A stretch of DNA of 64,000 nucleotides from Clostridium sp. (GTDB lineage Bacteria; Bacillota; Clostridia; Acetivibrionales; Acetivibrionaceae). This document shows, one piece after another, positions 46,409 to 56,631 of this stretch; positions within the stretch are counted from its first letter, which is position 1, and the number at the start of each line of letters is the position of its first letter. The notes beneath the pieces were generated by a model. The model was not told the DNA's origin, did no database searches, and saw only the letters and a list, made by a program, of their open reading frames with translations. The translations under genes and the position numbers were made by a program. The stretch is from contig JAAZML010000113.1 of assembly GCA_012798835.1 (NCBI GenBank), positions 1-64,000 of the forward strand. The letters are read 5' to 3'.

Positions 46409-48067
46409 TTAAAGACCCAACATTAAAATATTTCTTGCGATTTCTTCAAATATGGGTGCAGCTACGGTTCCGCCGCTTTTTCCGTTCTCAATAAACACAG
46501 AAATAGAATACTTGGGATCAAGACGTGGGAAATACCCAGCAAACCATGCATGTACAATTTTTTCGCCCCCGATATACTGGCCAGTTTCTGCACTCCCAGT
46601 TTTACCGCCAGCGCCACCGTATTCATCTAGATTAGCCCTAATTCCTGTACCGCTTATGGTTACCTCCTCCATTAGGTTTTTTATTTTATCACATATATGC
46701 TTATCTATTATCCGTTTCCCCTCGTTGTTTCCCAGAAGTTTTATTGTTTTCCCCTCTGAGTCAACGATGGAGTCCACGATATTGATTTTATTTTTTATTC
46801 CACCGTTGGCGATGGTTGCAACCATATCAGCAACCTGGAGGGGAGTTGCCATAACATCGCCTTGACCGGTTGCCAAATTGGCAATATCCCCGTGAGTGAG
46901 GATATTATTTGGCATTGGAAGGTTACCGCTAGATTCAGCTATGCCTTGTGAGCTTATGCCGGTCTCCATGCCCAATCCAAATTTTTTGGCCATATCAATT
47001 ATTGCTGTATCCCCAGTTCTAATTCCCAGTTCAATGAAGTAAGGATTGCAAGAAGAGGCGAAAGCTTCATGGAGATCTATTTGCCCATGGCCGCCCTCGG
47101 CATAGGTAGAGCACCGAAATTCCCTGTCACCCAACATAACATATCCTGGACAAAAGTAAAATATAGGGGGGTCTATGTTTTTAGAATACGCACTGGCAAG
47201 ATCAATTATCTTAAATATTGAACCAAGGTTATACGAAGCTACTGCACGGTTAAACAGTTCGTTGTTTGGGCTTTGAAGATAGTCGCCAACTGAATTAGGA
47301 TTAAAATCGGGTTTACTTACCATTGCAACTATTTTACCGGTAGAAACCTCTTCAATTACTACAGCCCCTTTTAGATTATACTTATCTATAACATTTTCAG
47401 AGATTCTCTGGATATTGTAATCCAGGGTTAGCTTTATATTCATCTTCTCACTTGTATCTTGGGTTTTTATGAGCCTATATCCAAGACCTGCAATAAGATT
47501 GTTTTTTTCCCCATCCATAATTACACCAACCTTATTTGGAGATTTTGACCGTAGAGTATTATCATAAAATTTCTCTATCCCGGTTTCACCCACCATGTCA
47601 GTTTTGTTTAAATAACCCAATACGTGTTTGGCAGGTGTACTTTGGTCATATCTTTTAAGGGAATTAATTAAAGATAAGCCATATAGGTTTTCTTTTTTAA
47701 GCAGATCCCTTTTATCCTTATCAATTTCTATTAGGAGTGGTTCCTTTCTTGCTTCAATATTTTTTTTAACATCGCTAAAATCAAGCCCGAGAATTTGAGA
47801 TATTTCATTTATTTTGTTATTGTTTTTAAATTCTAGGGGCTTAATTATTAGATCATATTTTTGACTTCTATTTGTAAGGGGGATTAGGTTTCTATCTAGT
47901 ATATTACCCCTTGAAGCCCCAAAGGGCATAGCTACTATTTTTTGTGCGGTGGCTTGTATGGTAAGGTCATTCCCCAAGTAAAGCTGTATATAAAGTATCC
48001 TAGCAACTAAAAGGAGAATGATTGATACAAAGGCTGTAGCAATAAATCGAATGCGTCCGGTAGTCAA
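46409..48067 (-). CDS. class B penicillin-binding protein (SpoVD/PbpI-like transpeptidase)
   Basis: The 552-residue protein has an N-terminal membrane helix, a PBP dimerisation domain (SRGNILDRNLIPL), and a transpeptidase domain with SxxK in NLGSIFKI (~285), SxN in SSCNP and KTG in GGKTGSAET (~490). There are no PASTA repeats. It lies 90 bases upstream of sigK on the same strand, suggesting a role in spore envelope synthesis, but a vegetative role is possible. TTG 48067 is six bases after gaggtg; GTG 48076 is inside that site. Confidence 0.88.
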   Translation of the reverse strand: MTTGRIRFIATAFVSIILLLVARILYIQLYLGNDLTIQATAQKIVAMPFGASRGNILDRNLIPLTNRSQKYDLIIKPLEFKNNNKINEISQILGLDFSDVKKNIEARKEPLLIEIDKDKRDLLKKENLYGLSLINSLKRYDQSTPAKHVLGYLNKTDMVGETGIEKFYDNTLRSKSPNKVGVIMDGEKNNLIAGLGYRLIKTQDTSEKMNIKLTLDYNIQRISENVIDKYNLKGAVVIEEVSTGKIVAMVSKPDFNPNSVGDYLQSPNNELFNRAVASYNLGSIFKIIDLASAYSKNIDPPIFYFCPGYVMLGDREFRCSTYAEGGHGQIDLHEAFASSCNPYFIELGIRTGDTAIIDMAKKFGLGMETGISSQGIAESSGNLPMPNNILTHGDIANLATGQGDVMATPLQVADMVATIANGGIKNKINIVDSIVDSEGKTIKLLGNNEGKRIIDKHICDKIKNLMEEVTISGTGIRANLDEYGGAGGKTGSAETGQYIGGEKIVHAWFAGYFPRLDPKYSISVFIENGKSGGTVAAPIFEEIARNILMLGL

Positions 48068-48155
48068 AGATTTCACCTCAGGTTATTTGTAGTTAATATA
48101 ATTTTTCCATTAATAGATATTTTTATACCTATAAAATATGTATATTAACCATGAC

Positions 48156-49379
48156 CTAAAGGGATTTCCGACGAATTATAGTATATTTTTGGACTTCCTT
48201 TAACATAGGCATAGATACGATCATCTGGGGGTGAGGAGCCACGTCAATATAGTCTCCATCTACATTTTTCATCCATTCTATTTTTTGTATGTAAAAACCT
48301 CCCTCCGGATTTAAAACCTCGATCACATCGCCTTTATACATTCTATTTCTTTGCTCGATGGTAGCTATTTTTGTATCGCTATCGTACTTAATCACAACAC
48401 CTATAAAATCATATTCACGGATATAGGAGCTTGTATTGTAGATTTGAGTTTTAGAGTCGGGTTTGTTGAGAAAAAACCCCGTTGTATATTCCCGGCGACT
48501 TGCTTTTGAGACCTCTTCGAGAAATTTAGGGTTTGTCTTGGAATTATCTTCGTCTTGGTAATAAGCATCTATAGCTTGTCTGTAAGCTTTTACGACCGTT
48601 GCTACATAAAAGGAGCTTTTCATGCGTCCTTCTATTTTTAAGCTTGACACACCTGATTTTATTATCTGGGGTATATACTCAATCAAACATAGATCCCTGG
48701 AATTTAAAATAAAAGTTCCCTTTTCACTTTCATATACCGGGTAATATTCTCCTGGTCGCTTTTCCTCCACTAGATGGTACTTCCATCTGCAGGGGTGGGC
48801 ACAAAGACCCCGGTTAGAATCGCGGGAGGTCATATAATTACTAAGTAAACATCTTCCCGAATAAGAAATGCACATTGCCCCATGCACGAACATTTCCAGT
48901 TCGAGGGAATCAGGAGTGTTCTGCCTTATCCCACTTATTTCATAAATGGAGAGTTCCCTTGCAAGGATTACCCTTTTAATACCCTGCTTATGCCAAAACT
49001 TTGCGCTCATCCAGTTTGTATTGTTTGCCTGGGTACTAAGATGTATTTCCATATTAGGAGCCGTCCTTTTTACAAGATCCAATACCCCTGGATCAGACAG
49101 TATTATTGCATCAGCACCTAGATCCCTTACCCTTTTAATATAATCGGGCATATTTTTTAAATCATCATTGTGGGGAAATATATTCATTGTTATATAGACC
49201 TTCTTGCCCCTCTTGTGAGCAAATTCAATACCGGATTTCATATCATCTACTGTAAAATTTTCCGCATATGCCCTAAGGCCAAAGGCTTCTCCTCCTATAT
49301 ATACAGCATCTGCACCGTAGGTTATGGCCATTTCTAAACGTTCTAGATTACCGGCAGGTGCAAGCAATTCAACTTTCAT
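48156..49379 (-). CDS. trhP: U32 peptidase-family protein, tRNA hydroxylation (TrhP/YrrO-like)
   Basis: The 407-residue U32-family protein opens KVELLAPAGNLERLEMAITYGADAVYIGG. It contains MFVHGAMCISYSGRCLLSNYMTSRDSNRGLCAHPCRW, with the conserved Cys set that binds an Fe-S cluster in TrhP. TrhP makes 5-hydroxyuridine at tRNA position 34 using prephenate. The next gene upstream is the TrmR-like methyltransferase that would methylate that hydroxyl, the same order as Bacillus yrrM-yrrN-yrrO. The track starts at GTG 49388; ATG 49379 is better placed behind ggag. Confidence 0.85.
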   Translation of the reverse strand: MKVELLAPAGNLERLEMAITYGADAVYIGGEAFGLRAYAENFTVDDMKSGIEFAHKRGKKVYITMNIFPHNDDLKNMPDYIKRVRDLGADAIILSDPGVLDLVKRTAPNMEIHLSTQANNTNWMSAKFWHKQGIKRVILARELSIYEISGIRQNTPDSLELEMFVHGAMCISYSGRCLLSNYMTSRDSNRGLCAHPCRWKYHLVEEKRPGEYYPVYESEKGTFILNSRDLCLIEYIPQIIKSGVSSLKIEGRMKSSFYVATVVKAYRQAIDAYYQDEDNSKTNPKFLEEVSKASRREYTTGFFLNKPDSKTQIYNTSSYIREYDFIGVVIKYDSDTKIATIEQRNRMYKGDVIEVLNPEGGFYIQKIEWMKNVDGDYIDVAPHPQMIVSMPMLKEVQKYTIIRRKSL

Positions 49380-49458
49380 TTTTTTCACTCCAAACTTTCA
49401 AAAATTAAGAGCCACAAAAAAACATCCCAGTGTTTAAATGCAGTAGCAAAAGAAAAGA

Positions 49459-50097
49459 TTATTTTTTGTAGCTTATAGCAAGACCATCGCCCACTGGCAA
49501 TATACTTGTTTCGAGTTCGTTTGTATTGCAAATGGTATCTAAGTAAATCCTCATTTTTTTAACAATGGTTTTCTTTCTTTTAACCACAAGATCATCATTT
49601 GCTATCATTCCTTTATAAAGGACATTGTCCGATATTAGTAGACCCCCTTTTTTTAACACCCTCAGGCATTCAGGGAGGAATTCTAGATATTGACCTTTTG
49701 CGGCATCTAAAAAAATCATATCATACTGTTTATCGAGATGTTTGAGGATGTCTGCTGCATCCCCGTTAATTATATTTATAACATCTGTAAGCCCCGCTTT
49801 TTTAATATTATTTCGGGCACGTTCGATCATTAATTCGTACCTATCGATTGTATCAATTTTACCTTTTGGTTGTAGTACAGAAGACAAAAGGATAGAGGAA
49901 TACCCTATAGCCGTGCCTATTTCTAGGATTCGATATGGCTTTAGTGTAAGACCTAATATCCGCAAAAGTGAGGCAACTTCGGGGTGAATTATGGGTATCT
50001 GATTTTCCCTGGCAAAAGCCTCTAGCTCCCGAAGAATGCCGCCATTTTTCTTTATGGTTTGTCGAATGTAACCGTTAATATAATCAAAACATATCAT
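49459..50097 (-). CDS. trmR: SAM-dependent O-methyltransferase (YrrM/TrmR-like)
   Basis: The 212-residue class I methyltransferase of the COMT type has ILEIGTAIGYSSILLSSVL (SAM motif I), IDTIDRYELMIERARNNI, YDMIFLDAAKGQYLEFL and LLISDNVLYKGMI. In Bacillus TrmR methylates 5-hydroxyuridine at tRNA position 34 to mo5U. It sits between mltG and the U32 protein as in the yrrLMNO cluster, which supports this over a generic catechol methyltransferase. Confidence 0.8.
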   Translation of the reverse strand: MICFDYINGYIRQTIKKNGGILRELEAFARENQIPIIHPEVASLLRILGLTLKPYRILEIGTAIGYSSILLSSVLQPKGKIDTIDRYELMIERARNNIKKAGLTDVINIINGDAADILKHLDKQYDMIFLDAAKGQYLEFLPECLRVLKKGGLLISDNVLYKGMIANDDLVVKRKKTIVKKMRIYLDTICNTNELETSILPVGDGLAISYKK

Positions 50098-50151
50098 AAT
50101 TTAGCTCCCAGTCTAGATTTATTTGAAAAGTCTGCCAAATAATTCGCTGCT

Positions 50152-51261
50152 TTACTCAGATTGATAAGTTTCCGAAGCCCTCATATGTTCCTCAAGGGTT
50201 TTTGAAAAATGGTGGGTACCATCCCCCTTGGCTACGAAGTAGAAATATGTTGACTCTTCATCAGGGTAGAGAGCTGCCTCAATGGCTGCTATTCCGGGGG
50301 AGCATATAGGTCCGGGCGGAAGGCCTTCGTAGAGATACGTATTATATGGATGCTCAATTTTTGTATCATTATCGGATATCTTTTCCTTCATTTTATTTTG
50401 TGTGTCATATAAAACATATTGTACGGTGGCACAGGACTGCAACTTTTTAAGTTCTGGATTTTCCGATTTGAGCCTATTATGAAATACGCTAGATACGATA
50501 GGTCTTTCATCGGGATTTGGTGTTTCCGCCTCGATAATAGATGCAAGTATAATTATTTCATCTATGGACATGTTAAGCTCTTTGGCCCTAGTGTAGAAAT
50601 CTTCCTTAAACTTTAAATTGAAGTTGTCAAGAAACTTTTTAATAAGTGAGCGCGGGCCAGATGTCGGATCAAAAAAGTATGTGTCAGGAAATAAATACCC
50701 TTCCAGCTTATTCTTCCGGTCTGGAACGCCTTCTAAAAACTTATATTCAAATTCCTCTGTACCACAGGCCTCTAAAAATATATCCATATCGATCAGATTT
50801 TTTTCGTCTAGGATATGGGCAATCTGTTTGAGATTTTTGCCCTCTACTATTGTGACTGTTGTTGTAATTGGGTTATCGCATAATATTTCCATGATTTCTC
50901 TGTAACCAAGGGCTTTATCTATGATGTGTTTTCCTGATTTATAGCAACCGTCATACCCATTAAATTTAGATATAAATTTAAACCAAAGGGGTTTATCTAC
51001 TACCCCTGCATCGTTTAAAATAGCCGCAATATCGCTTGTGTTGGAGCCTATTGGGATTTCTATATGTATACCAGTTTCCTCATTTATTCTTGCTTTTATT
51101 GCTACCACATCCAGCTCTTTTTCCTGGATAAAATACTTATAAGAAAAGTAGCTGCTTAAAGTAAAAATAAGCAAAAAAGCTGTAAAATACAAAAGGAAAG
51201 CTAAGAAGCGGTTTTTACTCTTTTTCGATTTTTTCTTTTTTGTTATGGTCTTTTTATTCAT
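50152..51261 (-). CDS. mltG: endolytic murein transglycosylase MltG
   Basis: The 369-residue protein has a Lys-rich cytoplasmic start, one membrane helix (residues ~18-40), a LysM-like region and the YceG/MltG catalytic domain with ILASIIEAETPNPDERPIVSSVFHNRL (catalytic Glu) and NTYLYEGLPPGPICSPG. It cuts nascent glycan strands and sets their length. ATG 51261 is eight bases after aggtgg; the track's GTG 51273 lies inside that site. First gene of the mltG-trmR-trhP run. Confidence 0.93.
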   Translation of the reverse strand: MNKKTITKKKKSKKSKNRFLAFLLYFTAFLLIFTLSSYFSYKYFIQEKELDVVAIKARINEETGIHIEIPIGSNTSDIAAILNDAGVVDKPLWFKFISKFNGYDGCYKSGKHIIDKALGYREIMEILCDNPITTTVTIVEGKNLKQIAHILDEKNLIDMDIFLEACGTEEFEYKFLEGVPDRKNKLEGYLFPDTYFFDPTSGPRSLIKKFLDNFNLKFKEDFYTRAKELNMSIDEIIILASIIEAETPNPDERPIVSSVFHNRLKSENPELKKLQSCATVQYVLYDTQNKMKEKISDNDTKIEHPYNTYLYEGLPPGPICSPGIAAIEAALYPDEESTYFYFVAKGDGTHHFSKTLEEHMRASETYQSE

Positions 51262-51355
51262 TATTTTCGCCACCTACCAATTATTATGTTTTTGTCACAT
51301 TTTTATTATGCACTATTTAATTATAAAATAAAACCTCAGTGATTTCCTTAGCTAA

Positions 51356-51411
51356 AAAGATCCCAAGCTAAGAATCTGTGCTACGTACTTATCGTGGGAT
51401 CTTTTTACGCA
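51356..51411. terminator. bidirectional terminator between typA and mltG
   Basis: aaaaagatccca and tgggatcttttt form a stem with A/T flanks on both sides, so it would end typA transcription on the minus strand and could also work on the plus strand. Confidence 0.75.
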
Positions 51412-51426
51412 AAATAAAAAAATGGA

Positions 51427-53247
51427 TTATTTTTTATTTCTAGCCTTCGCCCTAACTTCTGAATTCAATATCTTTTTTCTTAAACGTATATTCGAGGGTG
51501 TAATTTCTACAAGTTCATCATCGGCTATGAATTCTAGGGATTGCTCAAGGCTTAGGATGGTGGCTGGTGTAAGCTTTAAAGCTTCGTCTGAACCGGATGC
51601 CCTCATATTTGTTACATGCTTTTTTTTACATACGTTTACAACAATGTCTTCTTGTCTCGAATTTTCCCCAACAATCATTCCTTCGTATACCCTAGTCCCG
51701 GGTACGGTGAACAAAGAACCTCTTTCTTGGGCATTATAGAGCCCGTAGGTTACTGCCTCACCATTTTCCCATGCAACCATTGAACCCCTTTTCCTCTTGT
51801 TTACTTCGCTTTTCATCGGTTCGAACCCATAAAAGATATGATTCATTATACCATTTCCTTTTGTATCGGTCAAAAATTCTGATCTATAGCCTATAAGGCA
51901 CCTGGTGGGGATTTTAAACTCCAATCTCATATAACCCTGCTGGGCGGAAAGCATATTGATTAACTCGGCCTTGCGATCCCCAAGCTTCTCCATAACAGTG
52001 CCCATAAAATCTTCTGGAACATCAATGGTAAGGTGTTCTATTGGCTCCAGTTTTTTGCCTTCCACCTCTTTTACTATTACAGTGGGCTTGGATACTTGAA
52101 ATTCATAGCCCTCGCGTCTCATAGTTTCAATTAGGATGGAAAGGTGAAGTTCGCCCCTGCCGGATACGACAAAGGAATCAGGGGATTCGGTTTCTTCTAC
52201 CCTAAGGCTTACATTTGTCTCCAGTTCCTTGAGAAGCCTATCCCTTAAATGGCGAGATGTGACGAAGGAGCCTTCCTGCCCTGCAAAGGGGCTGTCATTT
52301 ACACTGAAGGTCATGGATATGGTTGGTTCATCAATATCAATAAAGGGAAGCGGTTCGGGGTTGGCTAAGTCGCATATTGTTTCGCCGATGGTAACATCCC
52401 CCATACCAGCGACTGCTATAATATCTCCCATCGCAGCATTGGAAGTTTCATTCCTTTTGAGGCCATCGAAGGTATAAAGTTTGCTGATTTTAACATCCGC
52501 AAAGCTTCCATCCTTCCTGCATAAAATGGCCGATTGACCTGAATGGATCTCGCCCCTTTCGACTCTACCAATAGCTATTCTCCCAATATATTCATCATAA
52601 TCTATATTTGAGACTAAAAATTGCAGCGGTTTATCCATGTAGCCCTTTGGGGGGGGGACATTGTCAATTATAACCTCAAATAAAGGAATAAGGTTTTTCG
52701 ATTTTTCATTCAGATCTGTTGTAGCATACCCCTCTCTAGATGAGGTATATACGATGGGAAAGTCTAGTTGTTCATCGTTGGCCTCGAGTTCCATAAACAG
52801 CTCCAAGACTTCATCTATTACCTCCAGCGGTCGTGCTTCGGGTCTATCGATTTTATTTATGACAACTATAGGCCTTAGATTAAGCTGCAAGGCTTTCTTT
52901 AATACAAACTTTGTCTGGGGCATTGTACCTTCAAAAGAATCCACCAACAGCAAAACGCTGTTAACCATTTTTAAAACGCGTTCAACTTCTCCACCGAAAT
53001 CGGCATGTCCGGGGGTATCTATGATGTTTATTTTAACATCTTTATAGTATACTGCGGTGTTTTTAGAAAGGATTGTTATTCCCCTTTCTCTTTCTAAATC
53101 GTTTGAATCCATAACCCTTTCAAGAACTTGCTCGTTTTTTCTAAATATGCCGCTTTGTTTAAGCATTGCGTCAACTAATGTTGTTTTTCCGTGATCAACA
53201 TGGGCTATTATTGCGATATTTCTTATATCATTCCTAATGTTTTCCAC
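51427..53247 (-). CDS. typA: ribosome-associated translational GTPase TypA/BipA
   Basis: The 606-residue translational GTPase has the motifs AHVDHGKTTLVDAML, DTPGHADFGGEVERVL and VINKID. It contains EF-G-like domains and the BipA-specific C-terminus (FTVPGTRVYEGMIVGENSRQEDIVVN, LVEITPSNIRLRKKIL). It acts in ribosome assembly and stress responses. The start is GTG 53247 after aagggg. Monocistronic, divergent from rpsB. Confidence 0.95.
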   Translation of the reverse strand: MENIRNDIRNIAIIAHVDHGKTTLVDAMLKQSGIFRKNEQVLERVMDSNDLERERGITILSKNTAVYYKDVKINIIDTPGHADFGGEVERVLKMVNSVLLLVDSFEGTMPQTKFVLKKALQLNLRPIVVINKIDRPEARPLEVIDEVLELFMELEANDEQLDFPIVYTSSREGYATTDLNEKSKNLIPLFEVIIDNVPPPKGYMDKPLQFLVSNIDYDEYIGRIAIGRVERGEIHSGQSAILCRKDGSFADVKISKLYTFDGLKRNETSNAAMGDIIAVAGMGDVTIGETICDLANPEPLPFIDIDEPTISMTFSVNDSPFAGQEGSFVTSRHLRDRLLKELETNVSLRVEETESPDSFVVSGRGELHLSILIETMRREGYEFQVSKPTVIVKEVEGKKLEPIEHLTIDVPEDFMGTVMEKLGDRKAELINMLSAQQGYMRLEFKIPTRCLIGYRSEFLTDTKGNGIMNHIFYGFEPMKSEVNKRKRGSMVAWENGEAVTYGLYNAQERGSLFTVPGTRVYEGMIVGENSRQEDIVVNVCKKKHVTNMRASGSDEALKLTPATILSLEQSLEFIADDELVEITPSNIRLRKKILNSEVRAKARNKK

Positions 53248-53365
53248 ATAAATCCCCTTCTAATCTTAATAAATTTCAAAAAATACATAATCATTCTAAA
53301 GTAGTGTGAGGGAGTTGTCAACAAGTGCTTACAATTTTTTCGAAATGGTTACCCCAAAGTTACTG

Positions 53366-53394
53366 TTGATAAAATGCGGGAGATGTGTTATACT
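53366..53394 (+). promoter_or_regulatory. sigma-A promoter of rpsB
   Basis: TTGATA, exactly 17 bases, TATACT, about 105 bases before rpsB. It defines a structured leader of ~100 nt. Confidence 0.65.
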
Positions 53395-53400
53395 ACTAAA

Positions 53401-53500
53401 CGGAAAATACGCACGTAGACTTGACTTATAGGATGGTGCCCTCGGGTGTCCTATGAGGGTGATAGCTACGGAGGTATAAAACTGATGGAGGTGTATTGTA
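53401..53500 (+). promoter_or_regulatory. structured 5' leader of rpsB
   Basis: Between promoter and start codon, cgtag (53414) can pair with ctacg (53466). An inner hairpin from atagga/tcctat closes a GC-rich loop (gtgccctcgggtgt). This looks like an autogenous S2 leader, but no specific motif could be confirmed. Confidence 0.4.
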
Positions 53501-54295
53501 ATGGCAGTTGTTTCAATGAAACAATTATTGGAGGCGTGTGTTCATTTTGGTCATCAGACAAGAAGATGGAACCCAAAAATGGCTGAATATATTTTTACAG
53601 AGAGGAACGGCATCTATATCATTGATTTACAGAAAACTGTAAAAAAGATTGAGGAGGCCTATCATTTTATTCGAGAGGTGGCAATGAACGGCCAGCCGGT
53701 TCTTTTTGTAGGAACCAAAAAGCAGGCTCAAGATTCCATTAAAGAGGAAGCTCAACGCTCCGGACAATTCTTTGTAAACGCAAGATGGTTAGGCGGAATG
53801 TTAACCAACTTTAAAACAATTAAAGGAAGAATAAACAGATTAAAAGAACTTACAAAAATGGAAGAGGAAGGCATATTTGATGTTTTGCCCAAGAAAGAAG
53901 TTATAAAGCTTAGGGCGGAAATGGACAGGTTAGAAAAGTATCTTGGCGGGATTAAAGATATGGGGGGACTCCCAGGAGCACTATTTGTAGTGGATCCTAG
54001 AAAAGAAAGGATTGCTATATTAGAGGCAAGAAAACTTGGGATACCTATAGTTGCAATTGTTGATACCAATTGTGATCCCGATGAAATTGATTATGTAATT
54101 CCGGGAAATGACGATGCAATCAGAGCGGTAAAGTTAATATCGGCTACAATTGCAGATGCTGTAATTGAGGGTAGACAAGGTGAACAATTATCTGTAGATG
54201 AGGAGGTATCCGATGTGCCCTCAGCAACAGAGGAAGTAAGGAATGAAGTGCAGGGCGAGAAGGATGCCGGAGAAAAAGAACCCGTAGCAAAATAG
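53501..54295 (+). CDS. rpsB: 30S ribosomal protein S2
   Basis: The 264-residue S2 protein begins [25 protein letters not shown] and contains [51 protein letters not shown] and [23 protein letters not shown], all standard. The last ~30 residues are an acidic extension. It starts after ggaggtg and is followed by tsf, pyrH and frr as in most bacteria. Confidence 0.98.
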   Translation: MAVVSMKQLLEACVHFGHQTRRWNPKMAEYIFTERNGIYIIDLQKTVKKIEEAYHFIREVAMNGQPVLFVGTKKQAQDSIKEEAQRSGQFFVNARWLGGMLTNFKTIKGRINRLKELTKMEEEGIFDVLPKKEVIKLRAEMDRLEKYLGGIKDMGGLPGALFVVDPRKERIAILEARKLGIPIVAIVDTNCDPDEIDYVIPGNDDAIRAVKLISATIADAVIEGRQGEQLSVDEEVSDVPSATEEVRNEVQGEKDAGEKEPVAK

Positions 54296-54304
54296 TAAAT
54301 ATGG

Positions 54305-54334
54305 ACTCTAGTTCCTGTGAACAGGGACTAGAGT
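54305..54334 (+). terminator. hairpin between rpsB and tsf
   Basis: A 14-bp stem (actctagttcctgt/acagggactagagt, one G-U pair) with a two-base gap. The downstream T content is weak, so it may attenuate rather than end transcription. Confidence 0.5.
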
Positions 54335-54481
54335 TTAGATATCATTCTTGGTGGGACAAAATAGGCTAATATACTGATGGCCTGCTAAGTTTATTGGTAT
54401 AAGTGGGTTTAAAATACGGTTTAACTGTAAATAATATTTTTATTATAGACTTAAAAATTAAGAAGGCTTGGAGGGATTCGA

Positions 54482-55129
54482 TTGATTACTGCCAAAATGG
54501 TAAAAGTACTTCGAGAAAGAACTGGTTCGGGTATGATGGATTGTAAAAAGGCACTTACGGAGTCCGAAGGGGATATGGATAAAGCTGTCGAGATTCTAAG
54601 GGAAAGGGGCTTGGCCGCTGTGGCAAAAAAGGCCGGGAGAATAGCGGCTGAGGGTCTAGTCGGTTCCTATATTCACGGTGACGGGCGAATTGGCGTTCTG
54701 GTTGAGGTTAATATAGAGACTGATTTTGCAGCAAAAAATGAAGCATTTAAAACTTTCGTAAGGGACATCGCAATGCACATTGCAGCAAGCAAACCCGAAT
54801 ACATAGCCAGAGAAGAGGTTCCAACAGATAGAATTGAAAAGGAAAAAGAGATTCTAAAAACCCAGGCACTGAATGAGGGAAAACCTGAGAAAATTATCGA
54901 TAAAATGGTGGAGGGTAGAATAGACAAGTATTTTAAAGAAATATGTCTTTTGGAGCAGCCATGGATTAAGGATCCGGACAAAACAATTCAGCAACTATTA
55001 AATGAAAAGATTGCAGCTATAGGGGAAAATATAAATATTAGAAGGTTTGTAAGATACGAAAGAGGCGAGGGAATAGAAAAAAAGGAAGAGGATTTTGCAC
55101 AAGAGGTTGCAAAACAGATGGGCAACTAA
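54482..55129 (+). CDS. tsf: elongation factor Ts
   Basis: The nucleotide exchange factor for EF-Tu. The 215-residue short Firmicute form opens with [22 protein letters not shown] and has the signature [19 protein letters not shown]. The start is TTG 54482, behind ggaggg. It is followed by a large perfect hairpin. Confidence 0.97.
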   Translation: MITAKMVKVLRERTGSGMMDCKKALTESEGDMDKAVEILRERGLAAVAKKAGRIAAEGLVGSYIHGDGRIGVLVEVNIETDFAAKNEAFKTFVRDIAMHIAASKPEYIAREEVPTDRIEKEKEILKTQALNEGKPEKIIDKMVEGRIDKYFKEICLLEQPWIKDPDKTIQQLLNEKIAAIGENINIRRFVRYERGEGIEKKEEDFAQEVAKQMGN

Positions 55130-55139
55130 TCAAATAGAT

Positions 55140-55181
55140 ATAAAGAAGGAACATATAAATGTTTATATGTTCCTTCTTTAT
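55140..55181 (+). terminator. 19-bp perfect hairpin after tsf
   Basis: ataaagaaggaacatataa pairs perfectly with its complement around a four-base loop. No T run follows, so it may be a processing or stability element or a weak terminator. Confidence 0.5.
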
Positions 55182-55340
55182 AGGTTAAGCCAACGAAAAC
55201 AATTTGCCTAGTGCAAGGAAAGGTTCTTTTCGAGTAAGAAATAAAAATCCCAAGGGGTTTTATACCAAAGTTATTGATATGGGTTTTAATCAAGGTTGTT
55301 GTGTGTTAGAATAACATTAAAGAGCGGGGGAATATCTTTT

Positions 55341-56048
55341 ATGCAAAAGACCAAATATAAAAGAATTATGTTAAAAATAAGTGGTGAGGCCTTAGCCGGG
55401 AAACGAGGACACGGAATTGATACGGATACAGTAAATGAAGTCTGCTCAAAAATTAAAGATGTTCATGCTTTCGGGGTAGAGATAGCTATTGTGGTCGGGG
55501 GAGGCAACTTTTGGAGGGGAAGGAAAGGAAAAGGAATGGATCGTACCACAGCCGATCATATGGGAATGCTTGCTACGGTTATCAACGCTCTTGGTCTTCA
55601 GGATGCTTTAGAATCCCACGGGGTTCCAACTAGGGTTCAGACGGCTATAGATATGAGACAGATAGCAGAGCCCTACATAAGGAGGAAGGCAGTAAGACAT
55701 CTTGAAAAGAACAGGATAGTTATTTTCGCGTGCGGCACGGGCAATCCGTATTTTTCAACCGATACCACGGCAGCATTGAGGGCGGCCGAGATTGACGCAG
55801 AGGTCATACTTTTAGCAAAAAAGGTAGACGGTGTATATGACAGTGATCCCCATAAGAATCCCAATGCCCAAAAGTTCGACAAATTATCTTTTTTGGATGT
55901 GTTAAACAAAGAATTAGGTGTTATGGATTCGACGGCAGCTTCACTTTGCAAAGATAATAGTATTCCGATTATAGTTTTTGGTTTGGACAACCCAGAAAAT
56001 ATTATTAAGGTTGTACTAGGCGAGTGTATTGGTACAACGGTAATGTAA
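55341..56048 (+). CDS. pyrH: UMP kinase
   Basis: The bacterial hexameric amino-acid-kinase-fold enzyme phosphorylates UMP to UDP. The 235 residues show [62 protein letters not shown] and [17 protein letters not shown] 55341 is downstream of gcgggg; the track's start lies 45 bases too early. Confidence 0.97.
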   Translation: MQKTKYKRIMLKISGEALAGKRGHGIDTDTVNEVCSKIKDVHAFGVEIAIVVGGGNFWRGRKGKGMDRTTADHMGMLATVINALGLQDALESHGVPTRVQTAIDMRQIAEPYIRRKAVRHLEKNRIVIFACGTGNPYFSTDTTAALRAAEIDAEVILLAKKVDGVYDSDPHKNPNAQKFDKLSFLDVLNKELGVMDSTAASLCKDNSIPIIVFGLDNPENIIKVVLGECIGTTVM

Positions 56049-56069
56049 AAAAATAAGGAGGAATGTATC

Positions 56070-56627
56070 ATGTCAAGAGAAGAGTATAGGGTTATTGAAG
56101 AGAAAATGGGTAAAACCATAGGCGTGCTGAAGGATGAGCTCAATACCATAAGGGCGGGCAGGGCCAATGCATCTATTCTTGATAGAATAATGGTTAATTA
56201 TTACGGAACTCCTACACCTATTAATCAAATGGCTAGTGTATCCATACCGGAACCTAGGGTAATAGTTATACAGCCCTGGGATTCTAATGTTCTAAAGGAT
56301 ATCGAAAAGGAAATCTTAAAATCAGATTTGGGGATAAACCCCAACAATGATGGTAAGGTTATAAGATTAGTTTTTCCCATCCCTACTGAGGAGAGGAGAA
56401 AAGAGCTAACAAAGACGGTTAGAAAATTTGGCGAGGAAGCCAAAATATCCATAAGATCCATCCGACGGGATGGAATTGAGCAAATGAAATCACTGGAGAA
56501 AAGCAGTGAAATTACGGAAGACGAACTTAGAAATTCTGAAAAGGATATTCAAAAGATTACAGATAAGTACACAGAGGAAATCGATGATATAATCCAGTCG
56601 AAGGAAAAGGAGATACTTGAGGTTTAA
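56070..56627 (+). CDS. frr: ribosome recycling factor
   Basis: It releases ribosomes after termination with EF-G. The 185 residues show [36 protein letters not shown] and [35 protein letters not shown], both family signatures. The start follows aaggagg, 22 bases after pyrH. Confidence 0.98.
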   Translation: MSREEYRVIEEKMGKTIGVLKDELNTIRAGRANASILDRIMVNYYGTPTPINQMASVSIPEPRVIVIQPWDSNVLKDIEKEILKSDLGINPNNDGKVIRLVFPIPTEERRKELTKTVRKFGEEAKISIRSIRRDGIEQMKSLEKSSEITEDELRNSEKDIQKITDKYTEEIDDIIQSKEKEILEV

Positions 56628-56631
56628 GAAT

